41,991 bases of DNA from an uncultured Gammaproteobacteria bacterium (GCA_946887385.1 CAMPKU010000006.1:1-41991); one strand, 5' to 3'; shown: positions 9,034-16,626, counted from the first letter of the stretch. Numbers and translations: made by a program. The notes: generated by a model from the letters alone, not told the origin.

Positions 9034-9269
9034 GGAAGCTTCTCTAACACTCGCTCGACTACTACCGGAATACTCACCATGTCGGTCGCGTCGGCTCCGT
9101 CGAAACGAACACCGAACTCCTGTTCCAGCGCGACGATGAGCTCCACGTGCTTCATCGACGTCCAGCGCGGTTCGGTGAGACGCGACACGCGATCGGAGAA
9201 CGGCGTTTGCGGGCCGAACACGTTGACGAAGACGTGCTCAATGCGAGGCGTAACTTCGACTGGGCTCAT
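9030..9269 (-). CDS. Acyl carrier protein
   Basis: 79-residue acidic carrier-protein fold. The phosphopantetheine attachment site is S38 in RWTSMKHVELIVALEQEFG; the usual DSL/DSM motif reads TSM, so the aspartate before the serine is replaced by threonine, but the following helix II (HVELIVALEQEFGVRF) is a typical ACP helix. The ATG at 9269 has GAGG 8 bp upstream, and the frame overlaps the end of the SGNH gene by 32 bp. The stop overlaps the E1 start. It sits between an SGNH protein and E1/E2/MBOAT. I infer that it carries the acyl group from E2 to the MBOAT protein, as DltC does between DltA and DltB. It needs a phosphopantetheinyl transferase, which is not in the window. Confidence 0.85.
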   Translation of the reverse strand: MSPVEVTPRIEHVFVNVFGPQTPFSDRVSRLTEPRWTSMKHVELIVALEQEFGVRFDGADATDMVSIPVVVERVLEKLP

Positions 9270-10686
9270 GGCCTACCTCTTGTTCGATGGCTGCGATCAC
9301 CGCCTCGGCAAGCAGCGCGTGACCTTGCTCATTTGGATGGTTTTCGATGCGCAGCGTGTACAGGCCGCGCACATCGGGCTGCGCAGCGAACAACGCAGGC
9401 CCATCGACGACGCTGACGCCGGCCTCTTCCAGCTCTCTCAACACCGCGTCGTATCGCTCCCGAGTTCGCCCCCCGCCAGCCGATATTTCGTAGTTGGGCA
9501 ACACTGCCACGATCACGCGGCCGCCCCATGCTCGCGCCGCGTTTACCATCAGAGCCAGCACGCGCGCGAAGTGCACGAGCTGCGGCGAAGGAATCGGACG
9601 CCGCGCAAACGACCCGAAACCAACGAGGTCACGGATGCTTCGCAGCTTCATCACGCGCGCCAGCGGGAACGAAGGCGGCGCCTCCATGGCGGCGCGCAAG
9701 GGGCCTTCGCGCTTCAGATTCAGCGGCACCAGCAACTCACGCGCAAACGAATCGATCTCGGCTTGCCGCTGCCGCAGTCCTTGGGAGAAAGACGGATCGT
9801 TCAAGTAATTCATCAACACCGGCTGCGCGAGCTCCTCTCTCGGCTCGGCGAAGTTCGTGTTCACGAACCAGACGACCACCGAGGGCTCGAGCGGCTTCAC
9901 GTACTCTCGAAAGACGCCTAGTTGGGACAGGACACGCGCTCCCGCAACTCCGAAGTTCGCCGTGCGAGGAAAGCGCGCACGGAGCAGATCCACTGCGCTG
10001 GTTGACTGCGGAACACAGTGGCCAATCGCCATGGATTCGCCGACGACCGCAACGTCCACCGGCCCAAACACGAGCCCGGGCGGGTTGTTAAACCCGAGCT
10101 CGTCCGAGCGGAATTGCAGGAAGCCGGTGCCTTCATTGCATTCCACCACCCAAGCGTTGCTGACGTTCGACAGCGGCAGCAGCTCACGGGCGCGAATTTC
10201 AGCCGCCACCGTCGGATTCGAGCCGGTGCTCTGCGCTACGCCCGGCACGGCATCGATTCCGCGAGACTGCAACTCACGGACCACGTCCGCTCTGAGCCGC
10301 GTGTCGTACTCGATGCCCTGCTCGCGCGCTGCCTGCTCGCGGGCGACCATTCGCTGCACGAGCGGGTCCTCGGGCCAGCTCTCCGGTACCGCTGCGAGTA
10401 GGATCGCTTCCGTAGCGATGAGCGCGCAGGCAAGCATTGCCGCCTCCAGTGCCACGCGCCCCACCGTGGCTGCACTCGCTCGCACCGAAATGGCGAGCGC
10501 GAACGCAAGCAGAGCGACAGCGGCGCCGATGGCCCCGAACGCGGCCAGCGGAGTCCAGGTTTCAAGCCATGCCGGTGCGCGGTTGACGGCGACGACTAGC
10601 GGGCCCAGCCCCGCCAGTACGACGAATAGCCGCCGGACACCTGCCGTCGTCGTCGATCCAAAGGCTCTTAGAGAGAAGGACATCAT
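9238..10686 (-). CDS. Membrane-anchored SGNH/GDSL-like hydrolase or acyltransferase
   Basis: 482-residue protein read from the ATG at 10686, which has AGGA 8 bp upstream; a GTG at 10752 would add 22 residues but lacks a good Shine-Dalgarno. The N-terminal part has three hydrophobic segments (about residues 17-35, 45-68, 76-100), followed by an extracytoplasmic SGNH-like domain. The nucleophile block is VVGESMAIGHCV with S218 (GES instead of the usual GDS). The oxyanion glycine is likely in NFGVAG, and the catalytic histidine block is ENHPNEQGH with H450. The fold recalls AlgJ/AlgX and DltD-like proteins that work with MBOAT proteins. First gene of the operon that continues with ACP, E1, E2 and MBOAT. 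I infer that it does the last transfer step on the periplasmic side; it could instead be an esterase. Confidence 0.82.
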   Translation of the reverse strand: MMSFSLRAFGSTTTAGVRRLFVVLAGLGPLVVAVNRAPAWLETWTPLAAFGAIGAAVALLAFALAISVRASAATVGRVALEAAMLACALIATEAILLAAVPESWPEDPLVQRMVAREQAAREQGIEYDTRLRADVVRELQSRGIDAVPGVAQSTGSNPTVAAEIRARELLPLSNVSNAWVVECNEGTGFLQFRSDELGFNNPPGLVFGPVDVAVVGESMAIGHCVPQSTSAVDLLRARFPRTANFGVAGARVLSQLGVFREYVKPLEPSVVVWFVNTNFAEPREELAQPVLMNYLNDPSFSQGLRQRQAEIDSFARELLVPLNLKREGPLRAAMEAPPSFPLARVMKLRSIRDLVGFGSFARRPIPSPQLVHFARVLALMVNAARAWGGRVIVAVLPNYEISAGGGRTRERYDAVLRELEEAGVSVVDGPALFAAQPDVRGLYTLRIENHPNEQGHALLAEAVIAAIEQEVGHEPSRSYASH

Positions 10687-11395
10687 CCTGTTCGTCCTGA
10701 ATAACAAGGGCGAAACCGCTGGCGCTCCATAGAGCGCAGCGCTCGTCATCACTTCGACGGGAAGTTAGGTTGGTATCAGAGAGCCGCGGGAGGATGCGGC
10801 CGGATCGAGTGCGCCGAAAATCGCCGCGAGACGGCGTTGCAGCAGGAGCATGAACCGAGCTCGGTGCGACGAGCGGGAGGATGCCAGGCGTCTGCGAAAG
10901 TACGAGTAGCGCCTACGTCGAGTAGGGCCACATCGATGCAAGCTGAAAAACGTCCGCATGCTTTTGTCCCGCGATCCCAGTGGTCTGGATGCACGATGCA
11001 TGCCACGGAGCCGCGGGCAGCGGATGCGCGCGGCGTCGACGACACATCTCAAACGTTTGGAAACTCGGGTGTCAGACTTGGAGAAAGAGCTAAACGTCGC
11101 GCCGCCGCCACGGCGGCGTTCGAGGTCCGCACGACCGCTTCGCGACACCGCTTCATTGGTCCATGTGCTCGCCGTTCGCCGCGCCCTCGTCGTGTAAGGT
11201 CGGCGTGATACCCCCGGTGACCGCCATTCGTTTGTGCGTATTGCGAGCGCCGCACGCTGAGCACTGCGAAACGAGACGTCCTGACTTCCGCGGGGGCATT
11301 CCTAATGAAAATGTAAGAACATTGGGTCATGTTGTTGATTTTATTCGAGGCCGCGCAGCCGCAAAACCTTAATGGCGCTTCGCTGCATGCAGCTA
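10687..11395. other. About 700 bp without a convincing gene
   Basis: This gap lies between the start of the SGNH operon (minus) and the WYL regulator (plus), so it should hold both promoters. The short open frames here lack family similarity that I can see. The best of them, plus strand 10958-11197, contains a short coiled-coil-like piece (LKRLETRVSDLEKEL) but no good start site. The left two thirds is GC-rich; from about 11300 the sequence becomes A+T-rich, as expected for a promoter region upstream of 11437. It may contain a decayed gene or a small RNA; nothing definite is visible. Confidence 0.5.
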
Positions 11396-11414
11396 CATGA
11401 CATGTGATGTCATG
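11396..11414. promoter_or_regulatory. Inverted repeat, probable operator of the WYL regulator gene
   Basis: CATGACA at 11396-11402 and TGTCATG at 11408-11414 are perfect inverted copies around a 5-bp spacer (TGTGA). The site ends 22 bp before the regulator ATG, within or just after its core promoter, where a repressor would block transcription. Self-regulation by the WYL protein is inferred from position only. Confidence 0.55.
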
Positions 11415-11436
11415 ATTGTCAGGTAAGGTTAGAACC

Positions 11437-12471
11437 ATGCGTGCCGACCGTCTCATCTCGATCGTGCTCTTGCTCCAGGCGAACGGCCGGATGACGGCTC
11501 AAACGCTGGCCACACGCCTCGAAGTCTCCCAGCGCACGATTCTGCGCGACATGGACGCGCTCAGTGGCGCCGGCGTGCCTGTTATCGCGGAGCGCGGCAC
11601 CGGCGGAGGCTGGCGCCTCATCGACGGCTACGAGACGAAGCTCACGGGGCTTACGCCCGCCGAGATCCGTTCACTGTTCCTTGCGCGCCCGCCTGCGCTG
11701 CTCGCGGAGCTGGGCATGAAAGAAGCGGCCGATGCCGCATGGCTCAAGCTACGGGCAGCGCTGCCCGTCGGCGTGCGAGAGCAGGCGGAATTCGTGCGGC
11801 AGCGGCTGCTCATCGACTCGCGCGGCTGGCGGGACTCGGCCGAGTCGTTGACGAGCTTGCCGTTGATTCTGGAGGCGTTGTGGAGCGGCCGGCGCCTGAA
11901 GTTTCAATACGAAAAGAGCGATGGCGAGTGCAGCGACCGGGAAGTCGATCCACTCGGCCTCGTCACCCGCGGTAACCGTTGGTACCTCATTGCCGGCACC
12001 GGCGATGAGCGGCGTACCTATCGAGTCTCGCGCATCCGAACGGCCGCGATTCTGCCCGAGCGCAGCAGCCGGCCGGACGGCTTCGACCTCGCGGCGCATT
12101 GGGAAGCGTCGACGAACTGGTTCCGCGAGCATCTGCCGCGCTACGACGCCACGTTCCTCGCGACGCCGGCCATCATGCCGTGGGTCTGCTATCGCACCTC
12201 GCGTGTCCTGGAGCGCGTACGCGAGGGCGAGCGCTTCCGCGTGTCGTTACGCTTCGACGCGCCCGAAGAAGCCAAGCAATTCGCGATGGCCCACGGCGCT
12301 GAGCTCGAAGTGGTAGCACCCTCGGAGCTCAAGGAGTATGTCATTGCAACGGCCAAAGCGATGGTGGCCGCGTATGCGAGCACGGCGGCTACGACGTCTC
12401 TGGCGGCGCGGAGCGGCTCGCCGGTCGAACCTGCGACATTAGCGCCAGAACCCGCCCTTCTGGGTCATTGA
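11437..12471 (+). CDS. YafY/DeoR-type transcriptional regulator with WYL domain
   Basis: 344-residue DNA-binding regulator. An N-terminal winged helix-turn-helix (about residues 3-58: RLISIVLLLQANGRMTAQTLATRLEVSQRTILRDMDAL, split by eye into the HTH_11 pattern) precedes a WYL sensor domain (about 140-225, with RWYLIAG as the name-giving segment and a conserved RTYRVSRI after it) and a C-terminal WCX-like extension. WYL domains bind small molecules or nucleic acid. The ATG at 11437 is preferred over the upstream GTG at 11416 because an AAGG precedes it and homology starts at MRADRL. The last 83 bp overlap, tail to tail, the 3' end of the convergent VOC gene; the Ala-rich C-terminus (TSLAARSGSP) probably arose by reading into that gene. 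An inverted repeat stands just upstream. Confidence 0.9.
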   Translation: MRADRLISIVLLLQANGRMTAQTLATRLEVSQRTILRDMDALSGAGVPVIAERGTGGGWRLIDGYETKLTGLTPAEIRSLFLARPPALLAELGMKEAADAAWLKLRAALPVGVREQAEFVRQRLLIDSRGWRDSAESLTSLPLILEALWSGRRLKFQYEKSDGECSDREVDPLGLVTRGNRWYLIAGTGDERRTYRVSRIRTAAILPERSSRPDGFDLAAHWEASTNWFREHLPRYDATFLATPAIMPWVCYRTSRVLERVREGERFRVSLRFDAPEEAKQFAMAHGAELEVVAPSELKEYVIATAKAMVAAYASTAATTSLAARSGSPVEPATLAPEPALLGH

Positions 12472-13075
12472 AGAACGCCATCCACTCTTCCGTGCCATCG
12501 GCGTGGCGGTGGACGAGGTGCGGCGCGCCTTTGAACTCGACTCCGCGCGCACTGAGCTCCTGGTATGCCGCGCCGATGTCGTCCACGCGCAGATACAGCG
12601 TCGACTCCGGCGTCGGCTCGCCGCTTTCCGCGCTCAAGTACAAGCGCGTACCGCCAAGATCGAAAAAAGCCAGTTTGCCGAACGTGAAGAGATGCTTGAG
12701 TCCCAGCACCTTTCCATACCATTCGCACGCGGCCTCGATGTCGCCAACCGTGCGCGAGATCTGTCCGATCGATCCCAGTCGCAGCTCGTAAGCAGGCATG
12801 CCCGTCTCCTGGTGGCTCGTGTAATGGTGGGCCGCGCTATCTTTCGGCACTCCGGCCCAGCGGCGAAGCTCGGCACGGCGCCGTAGCCCGAGCTTCGCGA
12901 GCACGTTGCGCACGTGATACTTCACGGCGTCGCGGCTGACGCCGCGTCGAACTGCGATGCGAGCATCGCTGAGCCCGTGTCGCACCGCGTGCACGATGGC
13001 CCACTCGGCGGGCGTCAAAACGTCGTCGTAGGGTGGCCGGCCACGTCGGGTCAAGAGCTTCGGCGGAAACGGCAT
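12389..13075 (-). CDS. LuxR-type HTH domain fused to a VOC/glyoxalase domain
   Basis: 228-residue open frame. Residues about 20-75 form a LuxR/GerE-type helix-turn-helix (LTPAEWAIVHAVRHGLSDARIA, then RRGVSRDAVKYHVRNVLAKLGL). Residues about 98-215 form a vicinal-oxygen-chelate domain (IGQISRTVGDIEAACEWYGKVLGL, then the TEEWMAFFNDPEGRVLALM end). The ATG at 13075 has only a distant GGAAGG. Inside the frame, the ATG at 12799 (residue 93, MPAYELRLG) has AGGAG 6 bp upstream, exactly where free-standing VOC proteins begin; a 136-residue VOC protein could be made alone. Function of the VOC part (detoxification, dioxygenase-like or binding protein) is unknown. Convergent with the WYL regulator, overlapping it by 83 bp. 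Confidence 0.82.
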   Translation of the reverse strand: MPFPPKLLTRRGRPPYDDVLTPAEWAIVHAVRHGLSDARIAVRRGVSRDAVKYHVRNVLAKLGLRRRAELRRWAGVPKDSAAHHYTSHQETGMPAYELRLGSIGQISRTVGDIEAACEWYGKVLGLKHLFTFGKLAFFDLGGTRLYLSAESGEPTPESTLYLRVDDIGAAYQELSARGVEFKGAPHLVHRHADGTEEWMAFFNDPEGRVLALMSQVRPASRSAPPETS

Positions 13076-13131
13076 GGCGCAGATGGTAGCCTTCCGCTAG
13101 GTTCTTTTCCCTCCCCCTGCGGGTGCCCTGC

Positions 13132-14649
13132 ATGCGAAAACTCGCGCTCGCCTTTGCCATGGCCAATGCGCTGGCGTTGTGCGGCTGCGGGCGCGGCGAC
13201 GACGCCATCGTGGCGCTCGACGCGTTGGCCTTGCGCGAAGAATTGGCGGTGGGCCGGTTGACCGCACTCGAGGTCACGCAAGCCTACTTGCGCAGGATTG
13301 CGGCACTCGACGACACGGGACCGATGCTCGGAGCCGTCATCGAGGTGAACCCCAACGCCGAGGCGATCGCGCGCCAGCTCGATGCGCAGCGCGACGGCGG
13401 CACCGTTGGGCCGCTGCACGGAGTGCCGGTGCTGCTCAAAGCCAACATCGACACGGCGGACTCGATGAGCACCAGCGCCGGTTCACTGGCGCTTGCGCGG
13501 CATCGCGCGCGCGCCGATGCCGATATCGTTGCGCGGCTGCGTGCCGCCGGCGCCGTGGTGCTGGGCAAGACGAATCTGAGCGAGTGGGCGAATTTCCGCT
13601 CGTTGGAGTCGACGAGCGGCTGGAGCAGTCTCGGCGGCCAGACACGCAACCCCTACGTGCTCGATCGCAATCCATGCGGCTCTTCGAGCGGCTCGGCGGT
13701 TGCCGTGGCCGCGCGTTTGGCGCCGCTCGCGGTGGGCACCGAAACGGACGGCTCGATCGTGTGCCCGGCGGGAGTTAACGGCGTGGTCGGCATCAAGCCG
13801 GCCATCGGCACGGTGAGTGAGCGCGGCATCGTGCCGATCGCGCATAGCCAGGACACCGCCGGCCCTTTTGCGCGCACGGTCGCGGATGCGGCACTGCTCT
13901 TGTCCGTGCTGGCGGATCCCGGTTCGCTCGCTACCGACTTAGAGGCCGCCGGTAACGCCGCGGGCTTGCGAGTTGGCGTCGTGCGCGACTTTTTCGGCGC
14001 AGGGCAAAACGCGGCCGTCGAAGCGAGCTTTACGCAGGCGCTGCACTGGCTCGAGGGCGCCGGCGTCGTACTCGTCGATCCCGTTGCAGCAGCATTGGGG
14101 CCCGCGGCAGGAGAGGCGGAATTCACCATTTTGCTTGCCGAGTTTCGCGACGAGCTCGGCGCGTATCTCGCAAACGTGCAAAGTGGACCGAGCTCCCTCG
14201 ACGAGCTCATCGACTTCAACGCCGCGCATGCCGCGGAGGTGATGCCGCACTTCGGGCAGGAGCTGTTGCTGGCCGCCCGCGACAGCGGCGGAACGGCCGA
14301 CGAGAGCTATGCTGCCGCGCAGCGAACCGTGGCGGCCGCACGCACGGCGCTCGAGGCGCTCCTGACTGAGCGCGATCTCGATGCGCTGGTCGCTCCCGCG
14401 AACGCGCGCGCGTGGCGCATCGATTACGCGGCGGGCGACTCGTTCGTTGTAGGCAGCGCCGACCTTGCGGCGGTGACAGGCTTTGCGAGCGTCACCGTTC
14501 CCGCTGCCTTGGCGGGTGCACTGCCGCTCGGCGTGTCGCTGATCGGCGCACGCGGCGCCGAGCCGGTGCTGCTAACGCTCGCCGCGGCGATCGAGCGGGC
14601 CCGCGGACCGTTTCCGGAGCCGCGCTTCCTACCGTCGACGGGCGATTAA
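13132..14649 (+). CDS. Amidase-signature family hydrolase, predicted lipoprotein
   Basis: 505-residue amidase of the Ser-cisSer-Lys type, hydrolysing an unidentified amide. The catalytic set is visible: K103 in VPVLLKANID, cis-Ser S184 in the CGSSSGSA block, and nucleophile S208 in GTETDGSIVCPAG. The N-terminus MRKLALAFAMANALALCGC is a signal peptide ending in a plausible lipobox (LCG-C, lipidated C19), so the enzyme is probably anchored in an outer or inner membrane facing the periplasm. Cytoplasmic GatA-type function is therefore unlikely. The ATG at 13132 is chosen over the GTG at 13123 because the signal peptide begins there. It ends 13 bp from the convergent LigK-like gene. Confidence 0.9.
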   Translation: MRKLALAFAMANALALCGCGRGDDAIVALDALALREELAVGRLTALEVTQAYLRRIAALDDTGPMLGAVIEVNPNAEAIARQLDAQRDGGTVGPLHGVPVLLKANIDTADSMSTSAGSLALARHRARADADIVARLRAAGAVVLGKTNLSEWANFRSLESTSGWSSLGGQTRNPYVLDRNPCGSSSGSAVAVAARLAPLAVGTETDGSIVCPAGVNGVVGIKPAIGTVSERGIVPIAHSQDTAGPFARTVADAALLLSVLADPGSLATDLEAAGNAAGLRVGVVRDFFGAGQNAAVEASFTQALHWLEGAGVVLVDPVAAALGPAAGEAEFTILLAEFRDELGAYLANVQSGPSSLDELIDFNAAHAAEVMPHFGQELLLAARDSGGTADESYAAAQRTVAAARTALEALLTERDLDALVAPANARAWRIDYAAGDSFVVGSADLAAVTGFASVTVPAALAGALPLGVSLIGARGAEPVLLTLAAAIERARGPFPEPRFLPSTGD

Positions 14650-14662
14650 CGAACGCTTGGGC

Positions 14663-15367
14663 TCAGAGCTTGTCGACGTCGCCGAGCGTGTCGTAATACA
14701 CGAGCCCCGCCTTGGCGAGCGGCTCACGCATCTTGTAGATGTCGAGGCCGAGCTCACCGGCCGCGAGCTTCGCGCGCTTCTGTTCTTCGTTGGCCACGCG
14801 CTTCTTGCTCGCTTCGAGCACGGCGGGCGCATTGGCGCGCGGCACCACCACGACGCCATCGTCGTCGGCAACGATCGCGTCGCCGGGGTTCACGAGCATT
14901 CCTGCACACACAATCGGCACGTTCACCGAGCCCACCGTCGCCTTGACGGTACCCTTCGCCGAGATCGCGCGGCTCCACACGGGGAACTGCATCTCGGTGA
15001 GATCCCTCACGTCGCGAACGCCGGCATCGATGACGAGCCCAAGCACGCCGCGGGCGCGAAACGATGTGGCCAACAAATCGCCGAACATGCCGTCGGAGTT
15101 CGGCGCGCTCACGGCCACGACCATGATGTCGCCCGGCTTCGCGAGCTCAACGGCTACATGGAGCATCCAGTTGTCGCCGGGGTGCAGCAATACCGTGATG
15201 GCGCTGCCGCCGATACGTGCGCCCGGGTAGATCGCACGCATATACGGTTGCAGCAATCCGGTACGCCCTTGCGCTTCGTGAACCGTGGCGACGCCGTGCT
15301 CGCCGAGTGCCGTGACTAGCCCTGGGTCGGCACGCTCGATGTTGCGGACTGCGATGTTGTTGATCAC
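14663..15367 (-). CDS. LigK/GalC-like 4-carboxy-4-hydroxy-2-oxoadipate aldolase (RraA fold)
   Basis: 234-residue class II aldolase of the RraA-like fold. In the protocatechuate 4,5-cleavage and gallate pathways LigK cleaves 4-carboxy-4-hydroxy-2-oxoadipate into pyruvate and oxaloacetate, and it also decarboxylates oxaloacetate. I see [29 protein letters not shown], the signature [10 protein letters not shown]...[10 protein letters not shown] with R118 and D119 for substrate and metal binding, and [23 protein letters not shown] fits LigK better than the RNase-E inhibitor RraA. I choose the GTG at 15367 because GGGGGA lies 6 bp upstream; the TTG at 15391 is less likely. Divergent from a CaiB-type CoA-transferase, so the pair may act in one catabolic route. 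The substrate could be another 4-hydroxy-2-oxo acid. Confidence 0.85.
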   Translation of the reverse strand: MINNIAVRNIERADPGLVTALGEHGVATVHEAQGRTGLLQPYMRAIYPGARIGGSAITVLLHPGDNWMLHVAVELAKPGDIMVVAVSAPNSDGMFGDLLATSFRARGVLGLVIDAGVRDVRDLTEMQFPVWSRAISAKGTVKATVGSVNVPIVCAGMLVNPGDAIVADDDGVVVVPRANAPAVLEASKKRVANEEQKRAKLAAGELGLDIYKMREPLAKAGLVYYDTLGDVDKL

Positions 15368-15402
15368 GATTTTCCCCCAGTCGCCCGACAAAAGCCGGCG
15401 CT

Positions 15403-15408
15403 TATACT
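15403..15408 (+). promoter_or_regulatory. -10-like hexamer before the CoA-transferase gene
   Basis: TATACT, 36 bp before the GTG start at 15444, in the 76-bp gap between two divergent genes. No convincing -35 is seen 16-18 bp upstream, so an activator may be needed, or the match may be chance. Confidence 0.35.
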
Positions 15409-15443
15409 AGCCGCCGAACATTAGAGCACAACCCGGAGAGACC

Positions 15444-16616
15444 GTGACCGATGCCGCGCCGCTGACCGGAATCAAAGTTGTCGACATGACCGAAGCGCTC
15501 GCCGGTCCATATTGCGGCATGCTGCTCGGCGACTTGGGCGCCGACGTCATCAAGATCGAACGGCCGGGCGACGGCGATCAGGCGCGCGGCTGGGGGCCCC
15601 CGTTCCTCGAGGGCGAGAGCGCGTATTTCCTGGCGATCAATCGCAACAAACGCAGCATCGAGCTCGACGCCAAAGATCCCGGCGACTCGAGCGTGCTGCA
15701 CACACTGATCGGCCGGGCCGACGTGTTCCTCACCAACAACCCGCGGCTTCAGTCGCTCGCACGCGCGGGCTTGGACCCGGAGACTCTACGCGCGCGCCAT
15801 CCACGCCTGGTGTACGCCGCGATCAGCGGCTATGGTCACACTGGCCCGAAAGCGAACCGCGGCGGCTACGACATCATCGCGCAGGGCGAAGCGGGTTTGA
15901 TGGCCCTCACGGGGCCCACCGACGGCGGCCCGAGCCGCTTCCCATCGCCGATGGCTGACATTTCAGGCGGCATCTATGCGTGCATGGGCGTGCTCGCGGC
16001 GCTCTACGCGCGCGATAACCGCGCCAACGGGAGCGGCACCGGGCAGCTCGTGGATGTCGCGCTCGTCGATGCGCAATTGAGCTGGCTGGCGAACATCGGT
16101 GCTAGCTACTTCGCAACGGGCAAGCGTCCTGCACGCCTTGGCAACGCCCATCCGAACGTCACGCCGTATCAACCGGTGCGTGCGCGCGACAAGACCATGA
16201 TCATAGCCGTCGGCAACGAGCGGCTCTGGGCGAAGTTCTGCACCATCCTGGGCGTCGAAACCACGCTACAGGCCGATGCGCGTTTTGCGACGAACGCCGC
16301 GCGCAACGAGAATCGAGCGGAGCTGATCGCGCTGCTCGAGCAGATACTTGCGCAGCGCACTGCCGCCGAATGGGTTGAGGAGCTGGTTGCGGCAGGCGTC
16401 CCGGCCGGCCCCATCAACTTCCCCGACGAGACGCTGAACGATGAGCACGTGATCGCCCGCCGCATGATCGTCGAGCTCGAGCATCCGCTGATCGGCGCAG
16501 TCAAATCGATCGCGACGCCGATCCGCTTCGCAACGAACGGCCCCACCTATCGCCGCTATCCGCCGCGCCTCGGCGAGCACAACGCCGAGGTTCGGGCGGC
16601 GGCCGCGAGCTGGTAG
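15444..16616 (+). CDS. Class III CoA-transferase (CaiB/BaiF family)
   Basis: 390-residue family III CoA-transferase, which moves CoA between carboxylic acids through an aspartyl-CoA anhydride. The catalytic aspartate is D172 in SPMADISGGIYACMG. The N-terminal Rossmann-like block KVVDMTEALAGPYCGMLLGDLGADVIKIERPG is characteristic, as are GYGHTGPKANRGGYD and the C-terminal PRLGEHNAEV. Start is GTG at 15444, with GGAGAG about 5 bp before it. Cytoplasmic. Next to a divergent LigK-like aldolase, which suggests that the pair handles a dicarboxylic or hydroxy-acid intermediate. The exact donor and acceptor cannot be deduced: this family includes formyl-, succinyl-, mesaconyl- and carnitine-CoA transferases with similar sequence. 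Confidence 0.92.
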   Translation: MTDAAPLTGIKVVDMTEALAGPYCGMLLGDLGADVIKIERPGDGDQARGWGPPFLEGESAYFLAINRNKRSIELDAKDPGDSSVLHTLIGRADVFLTNNPRLQSLARAGLDPETLRARHPRLVYAAISGYGHTGPKANRGGYDIIAQGEAGLMALTGPTDGGPSRFPSPMADISGGIYACMGVLAALYARDNRANGSGTGQLVDVALVDAQLSWLANIGASYFATGKRPARLGNAHPNVTPYQPVRARDKTMIIAVGNERLWAKFCTILGVETTLQADARFATNAARNENRAELIALLEQILAQRTAAEWVEELVAAGVPAGPINFPDETLNDEHVIARRMIVELEHPLIGAVKSIATPIRFATNGPTYRRYPPRLGEHNAEVRAAAASW

Positions 16617-16626
16617 GGCGCCGCGT

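Noticed and set aside
10958..11197. Plus-strand 79-codon frame with a coiled-coil-like piece
   Set aside because: No good start site, Arg-rich remainder, no family match; kept only as a remark in the gap description.
14663..15391. TTG start at 15391 for the LigK-like gene
   Set aside because: The GTG at 15367 has GGGGGA 6 bp upstream and matches the family N-terminus better.
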